From the NCBI GenBank assembly GCA_946629885.1, contig CAMOYI010000009.1, positions 1 to 47,415 on the forward strand: 47,415 nucleotides of DNA, given 5' to 3'. Position numbers and translations under genes: made by a program. Position 1 is the first letter of the stretch. Every line of letters begins with the position of its first letter. The notes under the pieces were generated by a model, which did no database searches, was not told the origin of the DNA, and saw only the letters and a program-made list of their open reading frames with translations. Source of the stretch: an uncultured Mycoplasmatota bacterium (GTDB lineage: Bacteria; Bacillota_I; Bacilli_A; RF39; UBA660). Positions 28,140-35,929 of the stretch are shown here, piece by piece.

Positions 28140-30236
28140 ATGTTTAGTGTAAAAGAATATGCAAATGAAATGGGAATATCTGTACAAGATGTCCTTAAAA
28201 AATGTGCATTTTTGGAAATCAAGGCAAGTAATGCAGATGACATTTTATCAGAAGATGATGTAATCATGTTGGACAATGCCATAGACATTATGGATTCTGT
28301 CCAAGAAGATGACTATTCTCTTGAAAGTCAAGATGAATATGATAGAGTAGTCGAAGAGGAAAAGAAAGAGACTAGAAAAATTAATGATCACAACAAGAAA
28401 GTTGCGTTGACAGAGAATAAGACGAATTATGCTAAAAAGCGCAAAGAAATGTATAAACATAAAGAAAAACTTCAATCTTTAAATAATACTAGTGAAGACA
28501 TCGTACTATATAGAGATGGTTTGACTGTTCAAGGACTAGCAGATGAACTAGGTGTAAGTGGCAACGATATAATTGTTAAACTCATGTCTATGGGATTGAT
28601 GATATCTTTAAATGAAGTTATAGATTTTGATAATGCTGAGATTATATCTCTTGAATATGGTAAGACATTAAAAAAGGAAAGCACACAAGATGTTTCTAAC
28701 TTTGAAGAATTAGAGATAATCGATTCTGAAAGTGACTTAGTTTCGCGTCCACCAGTTGTAACGATTATGGGACATGTCGATCATGGTAAGACTACTTTAC
28801 TAGACTATATTAGAAATTCGCATGTCGTCGATAAAGAATTTGGTGGAATTACACAGCACATTGGAGCATATCAAATATCTTATAATGATAAAAAGATAAC
28901 ATTTATAGATACACCAGGGCATGCTGCATTTACAGAGATGAGAGCAAGAGGGGCTGCAGTTACAGATATTGTAATAATTATAGTAGCAGCAGATGATGGT
29001 GTTATGCCACAGACAGAGGAAGCAATCGACCACGCTTTAAGTGCTAATGTACCTATAATAGTAGCAGTTAATAAGATTGATAAACCAGATGCTAACATTG
29101 AAAGAATATATACAGAAATGGCTGCACATAACATAACTCCAGAATCATGGGGTGGAAATGTACCTTTTGTAAATATATCTGCTAAGACTGGTGAAAATGT
29201 AAATGAAGTTTTAGATACAATTTTGGCAATATCGGAGATTAATGAATATAAAGCAAATCCAAATAGATACGCAACGGGTACTGTAATCGAATCTAGAATT
29301 GACAAGACGAGTGGTGGAGTATCTAGTATACTAATACAAAATGGTACATTACGTCTAGGTGACCCAATCGTAGTAGGAACAGCTTATGGAAAAGTTAGAA
29401 CTATCAAAAACGACTTAGGACAAAGTATAGTAGAAGCTGGTCCAAGTACACCTGTTGAAATAACTGGATTAAATGGAAATCCTAGTGCAGGAGATAAGTT
29501 CATGGCATTCGAATCTGAGAAGACAGCGAAGGATATTGCAGCCAAGAGACAAAACAATGCAAAGATAAGTAAATACAAGACCGATGTCGTATCATTTGAA
29601 GACTTGTTTAGTCAAATTCAGTCTGGTATAAAAGAAATAAATGTAATCTTGAAAGCAGATGTTCGTGGAAGTGAAGAAGCTGTTAGAAATGCGCTTCTAA
29701 AGATAGATGTAGAGGGCGTAAAGGTTAAGGTCATTAGAAGCGGAATCGGTGCGATAAGTGAATCCGATATAGTTTTAGCAAATGCATCAAATGCATTAGT
29801 TATAGGATTTAATGTAGTGGCATCTAACTCTTGTCGTGAAGCCGCTAAAGAGTATAACGTAGATATAAAGCTTTATACGATTATCTATAAACTAGTCGAA
29901 GAAATGGAAGCTTCTATGAAAGGTATGCTAGATCCAGAATTTGAAGAAAAAACTATAGGTAATGCAGAAGTAAGACAATTATTTAAATTCTCTAAAGTTG
30001 GAACAATCGCTGGATGTAAAGTCATGAAAGATACTGTAAAGAACGGTGCTAAAGTAAGAATAATTCGCGAGGGTAGCATAGTTTATGATGGAGTAATATC
30101 TAGTATACAAAGAGAAAAAGATAGTGTCAAAGAAGTTAAAGAAGGATATGAATGCGGTATCACAATAGAAAACTTCAACGATTTAAAAATTGGAGATATT
30201 ATAGAAGCATATGAGATTGTCGAGGTAAAAAGATGA
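28140..30236 (+). CDS. infB: Translation initiation factor IF-2
   Basis: RPPVVTIMGHVDHGKTTLLDYIR, DTPGHAAFTEMRARGA. Confidence 0.98.
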   Translation: MFSVKEYANEMGISVQDVLKKCAFLEIKASNADDILSEDDVIMLDNAIDIMDSVQEDDYSLESQDEYDRVVEEEKKETRKINDHNKKVALTENKTNYAKKRKEMYKHKEKLQSLNNTSEDIVLYRDGLTVQGLADELGVSGNDIIVKLMSMGLMISLNEVIDFDNAEIISLEYGKTLKKESTQDVSNFEELEIIDSESDLVSRPPVVTIMGHVDHGKTTLLDYIRNSHVVDKEFGGITQHIGAYQISYNDKKITFIDTPGHAAFTEMRARGAAVTDIVIIIVAADDGVMPQTEEAIDHALSANVPIIVAVNKIDKPDANIERIYTEMAAHNITPESWGGNVPFVNISAKTGENVNEVLDTILAISEINEYKANPNRYATGTVIESRIDKTSGGVSSILIQNGTLRLGDPIVVGTAYGKVRTIKNDLGQSIVEAGPSTPVEITGLNGNPSAGDKFMAFESEKTAKDIAAKRQNNAKISKYKTDVVSFEDLFSQIQSGIKEINVILKADVRGSEEAVRNALLKIDVEGVKVKVIRSGIGAISESDIVLANASNALVIGFNVVASNSCREAAKEYNVDIKLYTIIYKLVEEMEASMKGMLDPEFEEKTIGNAEVRQLFKFSKVGTIAGCKVMKDTVKNGAKVRIIREGSIVYDGVISSIQREKDSVKEVKEGYECGITIENFNDLKIGDIIEAYEIVEVKR

Positions 30237-30580
30237 GTTTAAAAACTAAAAGAATAGGAAGTGCTATAGCTAGGGAAATTAGTGCTATCTTGAACGAAGA
30301 AGCAAGAGATGAGTTATTAAAAAATGTCAGCATTACAGATGTTACCGTCGACGATGACTTAACCTTTGCTAAAGTATATTTTATGACCAGGTTGAGTGAC
30401 ACAAAAAATATGGAAAAAGAATTAAATGAAGCTAGTGGGTTTGTAAGGAAACACTTAGCACACAGATTAAATTTAAGAAGTACCCCTGAACTAAAGTTTG
30501 TATATGATAAATCTCTAGACTATAGTGAAAAGATAGATAAAATTATAGATGAAATACACGAGGAGGAAAATCATGGGTGA
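30233..30580 (+). CDS. rbfA: Ribosome-binding factor A
   Basis: KTKRIGSAIAREISAIL...LAHRLNLRSTPELKFVYDKSLDYSEKIDKII. Confidence 0.94.
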   Translation: MSLKTKRIGSAIAREISAILNEEARDELLKNVSITDVTVDDDLTFAKVYFMTRLSDTKNMEKELNEASGFVRKHLAHRLNLRSTPELKFVYDKSLDYSEKIDKIIDEIHEEENHG

Positions 30581-31076
30581 TAATGTACTTTTACCAGAAG
30601 AGCCAAAAATAATCGATTTTTCGACAGTACAGAAAGGAAGTTTAGAGTACCTTTCACTGTGTAAATTGTATATAGAAGGCGCAAGAAGTTTAGGAAGTTC
30701 TCTTCTTAACAGATCCGATAATGTCCTTTATAAGGCTACAGATCGTATTCTACGGACCCCTATAAATGCAATTTATCGCGGAAATTTAGATAAAATAATT
30801 GAATTGTGTATTAGAGAAGAATTTATTGGATTAGCATATGGAAGTGGCAGTGATGATTCCGCGATCTTAGGCTATTTATATGCAAGAGTACAAGAAGGAA
30901 ATGCTACCGTTTTGGATATGTATCCTCATGTGCCAAATATTATAAATCCATTACTACAAGAACTTCGTGATAGAGGAGCTGTTAAAATATGTATTCTTCC
31001 AACAGGTGACTCAGAGGAATATAAAGTTTTTTTACGAGGACTTAATATTACTCCAGAGGGAATAAAAAAATTTTGA
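30573..31076 (+). CDS. Uncharacterised protein between rbfA and truB
   Basis: Start ATG 30573 with GAGGAGG RBS inside rbfA; no DHH motifs; family not recognised. Confidence 0.75.
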   Translation: MGDNVLLPEEPKIIDFSTVQKGSLEYLSLCKLYIEGARSLGSSLLNRSDNVLYKATDRILRTPINAIYRGNLDKIIELCIREEFIGLAYGSGSDDSAILGYLYARVQEGNATVLDMYPHVPNIINPLLQELRDRGAVKICILPTGDSEEYKVFLRGLNITPEGIKKF

Positions 31077-31924
31077 TTTCAAACAATTATATTTTAGTTA
31101 TCGATAAACCATCTGGTATGACTAGTAGAGATGTAGTTAATAAAATCTCTAAAACATTAATTACCAAAAGGGTTGGTCACACAGGTACACTTGATCCACT
31201 TGCAACAGGAGTCTTAGTAGTGACAGTTGGAAAATACACAAAACTATGCGAATTATTGACGTCTACATTTAAAGAATATAAAGTAGAAATGAAACTTGGC
31301 TTTGAGACAGATACTCTTGATATTACTGGTAAAGTAACAAATACTTCTTTAATGAGTGTTAGTGAAGAAAAAATAGTGTCTACTATCGAGAGTTTTGTCG
31401 GAAAGTATTTACAGGAAGTTCCAGCGTATTCTGCAGTAAAAATAAATGGTAAACGTCTATACGAATACGCAAGGGAAAATAAAACGATGGAATTGCCAAA
31501 AAGAGAAGTAAATATAAAAGATATAAGTGATATATCAATAAGCGGAAACACAGTATCTTTTAAATGTTTAGTTTCTAAGGGTACATATATACGAAGTCTT
31601 GTTAGAGACATAGGGATAAAACTTGGAACATATGCTACTATGAGTAACTTGGTAAGGACGAAGCAAGGAAAATTTTCTATTGAAGAATCTTATACTATCG
31701 AAGACATTGAACAAGGAAAATTTACTTCATTAAAAATAGAGGATGTATTGGATAATTTATATACTGTAAATATTGACGATAAAGTTTACAAAGAAGTGTC
31801 AAATGGCATTGTAAAGGAATATAATATAAAAGAGGACTATATATTATTCAAATATTCCAGTAATGATATTGCTTTATATAAGAGGAAAGAAAAAAATAAG
31901 TTTGGAATGTATGTAAAGTTCTAG
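31073..31924 (+). CDS. truB: tRNA pseudouridine(55) synthase
   Basis: LVIDKPSGMTSRDVV, VGHTGTLDPLATGVL; TTG start overlapping upstream stop. Confidence 0.95.
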   Translation: MISNNYILVIDKPSGMTSRDVVNKISKTLITKRVGHTGTLDPLATGVLVVTVGKYTKLCELLTSTFKEYKVEMKLGFETDTLDITGKVTNTSLMSVSEEKIVSTIESFVGKYLQEVPAYSAVKINGKRLYEYARENKTMELPKREVNIKDISDISISGNTVSFKCLVSKGTYIRSLVRDIGIKLGTYATMSNLVRTKQGKFSIEESYTIEDIEQGKFTSLKIEDVLDNLYTVNIDDKVYKEVSNGIVKEYNIKEDYILFKYSSNDIALYKRKEKNKFGMYVKF

Positions 31925-31996
31925 ACTTTTTTTGTCTAAAGTTTTGCTATTAATGGATTTAAATGATATACTGTAATGGCACAAGAGGTGAATTAA

Positions 31997-32527
31997 ATGT
32001 TAAAAGAATCTATTGTTCAAGATGAAAATTATATGGATATTGTAAAAGAATATTTTAATAACGCCGATGTTCAAAGATTAAAAAATATTCCACATCACGA
32101 TTCAAATAGATTGAATCATTCGATGAAAGTTTCATATTATTCATATAAGATATGTAAAAAGTTGCATTTAAACTATATTAGTGCTGCCAAGGCTGGAATA
32201 CTACACGATTTGTTCTTTACCCGTTCTGTAAACTATGATAAAGCTAAAGACAAAATTAGATTATATTCAAATATTCACCCAGAGATGGCTTTAGAAAACG
32301 CTAAAAAGATTACATCTTTAACTCCATTAGAAGAAAATATAATTATTTCTCATATGTGGCCTTTATCAAAGCACTTACCAAAATATAAAGAAAGTTTCAT
32401 ATTAGGTAGTGTAGATACCGTTATAAGTACAAAAGAATTTACATCAAAGTTAAATTACAAATTAACGTATGCTTTAGGAGTTTACTTTATATTTATATGT
32501 TATTTAATATTTAAAACTAATATCTAG
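31997..32527 (+). CDS. HD domain protein
   Basis: RLNHSMKVSYYSYKICKKL...AGILHDLFFT...ENIIISHMWPL...SVDTVIS. Confidence 0.82.
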   Translation: MLKESIVQDENYMDIVKEYFNNADVQRLKNIPHHDSNRLNHSMKVSYYSYKICKKLHLNYISAAKAGILHDLFFTRSVNYDKAKDKIRLYSNIHPEMALENAKKITSLTPLEENIIISHMWPLSKHLPKYKESFILGSVDTVISTKEFTSKLNYKLTYALGVYFIFICYLIFKTNI

Positions 32528-32552
32528 ACAAAAAGTCTAGATTTATTTTTTA
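32522..32552 (+). terminator. Rho-independent terminator
   Basis: ATCTAGAC-AAAAA-GTCTAGAT then TTATTTTTTATT. Confidence 0.75.
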
Positions 32553-32574
32553 TTGTGTTGTACAATTATATTGC

Positions 32575-32653
32575 GTCTTCGTAGCTCAGATGGATAGAGC
32601 GCGGCCCTCCTAAGGCCGGTCTTGCGAGGGTTCGACTCCCTCCGAGGACACCA
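32575..32653 (+). tRNA. tRNA-Arg (anticodon CCT), CCA encoded
   Basis: Acceptor GTCTTCG/CGAGGAC; anticodon arm CGGCC-CTCCTAA-GGCCG; T arm GAGGG-TTCGACT-CCCTC. Confidence 0.95.
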
Positions 32654-32730
32654 CGTGATTATAAACTGCTTAAATGCAGTTTTTTATGTACAAGTTTTAT
32701 GATAGAATAAAAACGAAGGAGGTACTTGTC

Positions 32731-34011
32731 ATGTTTAAAAAACAAAATTTACAACAAAGGGAATTGAATCTATTTGAAGAAAAATCTGTCATTACCGGAA
32801 TTATTCCTCATAATCATGAGTTTAAATTTGATGATGTAGAAAAAAAGCTCTCTTCAATACGTGGTTTTTCCCTTTTAGAATATAGACCTACAGATACATA
32901 TACTGGCGCTATTATAAAGTGTAAATTTGAAGAAGAAACATATGAAATGGAGTTATATAAAAACATATTTGACGGAGAAAAATTTCCAAAAATATACCTT
33001 ACTCAAAATTACGTTTTCAGCGATGATGAAATGAACTCTATCAAAGAAAGTACATCAGCAGTCACAATAATAATGCGATTTAAGAAAGATCCGAGAAAAG
33101 ATTTTCAACTACAATTAAAAGTTGTGTATAAGTTAATACCAAGTTTGGCTGGTGTCATAGACGAAAGCGCCATGAAAGTTTTTCCTCCAAAACTAATCAA
33201 GATGATTGCTGAATCCAAATATCTAGTTGACTCAGTTGACTTGTACATGGTTCATTCAGTATATGATGATCATGATAATATATGGTTACATACACACGGG
33301 TTAAATAGGTGTGGGATCACTGAACTAGAAATAATAGGGGCAAATAAAATGAACATAGACAAATTTCATAATTTGTTAAATGCCTTTGCAAGCTACATAA
33401 TCGAAAATAAAAGTGCCGGATTTGACCCATTAAAGAGTAGTGCATGTATAGGCCTGCTGGGTAATAAATGCCCAATATTTCTAACCGCTATTATTTGGAA
33501 CGAAGCTATAAGCTTATTTAAGTCGCTAGATTTGGGCGGAGTTAAAGACAGAAAAGGTGAACATAATGGTCTTACTAGTGTGATATTTACGTATAATAGT
33601 GAAAGTGATATAGAAAAAGGAAATGTAATAAAATTAATAGATATTGACAGCAAACTCGATGATAATGCCATTATTTTCTATAGTAGAAAAGAATCAGAAA
33701 GAATGAGTGGTGTGGCTAAAGAGCGAATAAGTGCTGTGTATAATGCATATAAAGATAAAACTAACGAAATATTACTCAAAATAGGACTACCAGTTGAAAA
33801 TAATGATGATATTGAGCATATCTGGTTTAAATTACTTAAAATAGATAATGAAAAATTCATGTGTGAACTTGTACAAGAACCATTTGAAGTCAAAAATATA
33901 AAGATTGGTGATAAGAAAGAATTTACACTCGATGATATTACAGATTGGATTATATATACTGAAACTAGAAGTATAACACCAAATAATGCCTATATTTTGA
34001 TGGATAATTAA
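32731..34011 (+). CDS. DUF4026/DUF2314-like protein
   Basis: C-terminal EHIWFKLLKIDNEKFMCELVQEPFEVKNIKIGDKKEFTLDDITDWIIYT resembles DUF2314; RBS GGAGG before ATG 32731. Confidence 0.7.
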   Translation: MFKKQNLQQRELNLFEEKSVITGIIPHNHEFKFDDVEKKLSSIRGFSLLEYRPTDTYTGAIIKCKFEEETYEMELYKNIFDGEKFPKIYLTQNYVFSDDEMNSIKESTSAVTIIMRFKKDPRKDFQLQLKVVYKLIPSLAGVIDESAMKVFPPKLIKMIAESKYLVDSVDLYMVHSVYDDHDNIWLHTHGLNRCGITELEIIGANKMNIDKFHNLLNAFASYIIENKSAGFDPLKSSACIGLLGNKCPIFLTAIIWNEAISLFKSLDLGGVKDRKGEHNGLTSVIFTYNSESDIEKGNVIKLIDIDSKLDDNAIIFYSRKESERMSGVAKERISAVYNAYKDKTNEILLKIGLPVENNDDIEHIWFKLLKIDNEKFMCELVQEPFEVKNIKIGDKKEFTLDDITDWIIYTETRSITPNNAYILMDN

Positions 34012-34067
34012 TTGACAAATATATGATAAATGATACAATATTTATGTGGTGAATATTGTATTTATAT

Positions 34068-34141
34068 GCTGATTTAGTTTAGTGGTAAAACAGATGCATG
34101 GTAAGCATCAGAGGACTGTTCAATTCAGTCATTCAGCACCA
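34068..34141 (+). tRNA. tRNA-Thr (anticodon GGT), CCA encoded
   Basis: Acceptor GCTGATT/ATTCAGC (one T-T mismatch); D arm GTTT/AAAC; anticodon arm GATGC-ATGGTAA-GCATC; T arm GACTG-TTCAATT-CAGTC. Confidence 0.88.
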
Positions 34142-34190
34142 TAAAATATATTTGTCTTATGAAATGTTTTATGGTATAATTTCATTACAT

Positions 34191-34277
34191 GCCTCCGTGG
34201 CGGAATTGGTAGACGCGCTGGACTCAAAATCCAGTGATAGCGATATCGTGTCGGTTCGAGTCCGACCGGAGGCACCA
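34191..34277 (+). tRNA. tRNA-Leu (anticodon CAA), CCA encoded
   Basis: Acceptor GCCTCCG/CGGAGGC; anticodon arm CTGGA-CTCAAAA-TCCAG; long variable arm. Confidence 0.96.
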
Positions 34278-34289
34278 TTAGAAAAAATC

Positions 34290-34320
34290 GTCACACTATA
34301 TATAGTGTGACTTTTATTTT
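34290..34320 (+). terminator. Rho-independent terminator after tRNA-Leu
   Basis: Palindrome GTCACACTATATATAGTGTGAC followed by TTTTATTTTAT. Confidence 0.8.
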
Positions 34321-34512
34321 ATAAAATCCCACAAGCAACACGGTATTACTCCTACTATCGTTAAACTCACTTTTACTATTTGACAAAAGTATAAATGAGT
34401 TTTAGATTATTGAATCAAGTTAGAAATTATGGTATATTTTTATTAGGCAAGTATTTACAATAGCATAATAATTAAATGCTTAAAAGGATTTATCTTGGCA
34501 GGTGGTGATGAA

Positions 34513-34587
34513 ATGTACTTCAGCAAAGAGAATAGGGAAAAGCGAAAAGAAAAACAGGCTATTCAAGAAAAAGGACAATCTTTATAG
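34513..34587 (+). CDS. Candidate 24-aa small protein MYFSKENREKRKEKQAIQEKGQSL
   Basis: Short ORF with GGTGGTGA SD-like sequence, two upstream promoter-like sequences (TTGACA-N17-TAGATT at 34380; TTGAAT-N17-TATATT at 34410) and a terminator-like hairpin at its end. Confidence 0.4.
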   Translation: MYFSKENREKRKEKQAIQEKGQSL

Positions 34588-34605
34588 ATTATCCTTTTTT
34601 ATAGT
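34570..34605. terminator. Terminator-like hairpin, possibly bidirectional (capA-like end)
   Basis: AAAAAGGACAATC-TTTATA-GATTATCCTTTTTT with one internal mismatch. Confidence 0.6.
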
Positions 34606-35802
34606 ATCTTTATATATCTTTTCTATCCAGCTTTTAGTCATACCGTAGCTGTATCTATAATGGTTTTTTTCATTTTCAACTGTGTATTCGTCATACGGTA
34701 TAAGTTTAAAATTTTTCATATCTTTATCAAAGTAGTTGATAACAAGTGAAGTATCGACATTTTTGATTTCTACTTTATCATTTAGAGAAACTTCTAGAGT
34801 AGATAAAAGTCCTACCTGATAGGCATTATCAAATTCTTCTTGTCCACTAGGCGTTCTACTGATATCGTCATCTGCAGAAACAAAATTACCTAGTGAATAG
34901 TACACCAATGTAGAGTGATTGTTATTTATCCATTCAACTGGTTGCATGCAGTGTGAGTGAGATCCTACGACAATATCTACATCTAATTCATTTAAAAAGT
35001 TTGCTAAGTTTTTCTGTTGGGTATTAGGAGTATATGTAAATTCATTTCCCCAATGCATAAAAACAATTAATACATCTACTTTAGGACGTAATAATGTAAT
35101 TTCTTCTTTCATTTTTTCTCTATAAATACTTGCATCGTTTGCATCGCTTGGATTATTAAACAATCCAACTTTTTCTCTCAAGTTCTCGGGTACTTTAATA
35201 TTTGTTCCATATGTATATGCAAGAAAGCCAAATTTAATACCATTTTTTTCTACTATTCTCGGCTTACTTCTATCTTCTTCATCATAGTAAGTACCGACAG
35301 TTAATATATTTGAATTATTCTTGAAAAAATCTAGAGTGGAATTGATTCCAGCTTCTTCTCGATCGTATGTATGATTGTTTGCAGTACATAATACCTCAAT
35401 GCTCTGTCTTGCTACTAATTCGCCCATTTTTGGTGGTGCACAAAAATTGAAACCATCTCCGCTTACTTTCATTGTTTCCGTACCAATTGGTACCTCCATG
35501 TTTGCAAGAGTCAAATCATCTTTGGAAAAAAATCTTTCGTTTATGCGACTAAAGTAATCATCGCCATTGCTATTTCTTTGTTCCAAATCCTTATATAGTG
35601 GACTTTCAAATAAGATATCACCAACCAAAGTTATTTTTACTTTTTTTTGCTTTTGTTCTTCCTTTATAATAGGTGGCGTAGGTTTAATCTCTTCTTTATT
35701 TTCAGGAGATTCATTTCTTCCACCGAGTACATATAATCCGATACATACAAATAGAACTATGAGTGTGATTAGCCAACGCTTTTTTAATCTTCTTTTTTTC
35801 AT
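34582..35802 (-). CDS. CapA family protein (metallophosphatase-like)
   Basis: TLVGDILFESPLY, CTANNHTYDREEAGI, VFMHWGNEFTYTPNTQQ, VVGSHSHCMQPVEWINN. Confidence 0.9.
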   Translation of the reverse strand: MKKRRLKKRWLITLIVLFVCIGLYVLGGRNESPENKEEIKPTPPIIKEEQKQKKVKITLVGDILFESPLYKDLEQRNSNGDDYFSRINERFFSKDDLTLANMEVPIGTETMKVSGDGFNFCAPPKMGELVARQSIEVLCTANNHTYDREEAGINSTLDFFKNNSNILTVGTYYDEEDRSKPRIVEKNGIKFGFLAYTYGTNIKVPENLREKVGLFNNPSDANDASIYREKMKEEITLLRPKVDVLIVFMHWGNEFTYTPNTQQKNLANFLNELDVDIVVGSHSHCMQPVEWINNNHSTLVYYSLGNFVSADDDISRTPSGQEEFDNAYQVGLLSTLEVSLNDKVEIKNVDTSLVINYFDKDMKNFKLIPYDEYTVENEKNHYRYSYGMTKSWIEKIYKDTIKKDNL

Positions 35803-35867
35803 TTTTAATACAACTCCTATACATTATCAGAATAACATAAATATCTTTTTTTTTGAAGAAAAAGCTT

Positions 35868-35895
35868 TGAATATTTGTATGTTTGCTTTATAATA
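35868..35895 (+). promoter_or_regulatory. Promoter upstream of the 35930 gene
   Basis: TTGAAT-N16-TATAAT (approximate coordinates). Confidence 0.5.
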
Positions 35896-35929
35896 TATGT
35901 CACTAGATATAAATGGAAGGAAGATACAA

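Noticed and set aside
28880-29305. 141-aa minus strand ORF inside infB
   Set aside because: Antisense to a highly conserved GTPase; typical shadow ORF, as are the other minus ORFs inside spoIVA, HU, nusA, truB and VirD4.
31925-31945. TAGAC-TTTTTTT-GTCTA hairpin after truB
   Set aside because: T-run is in the loop, not after the stem; not a standard terminator.
32575-34277. tRNA cluster as an integration site for the T4SS-like locus
   Set aside because: The T4SS locus is 6-8 kb away with the infB operon between, and no integrase or tRNA 3' end duplication was noticed.
34098-34310. 70-aa + strand ORF
   Set aside because: It spans tRNA-Thr and tRNA-Leu; frame is explained by the tRNA sequences.
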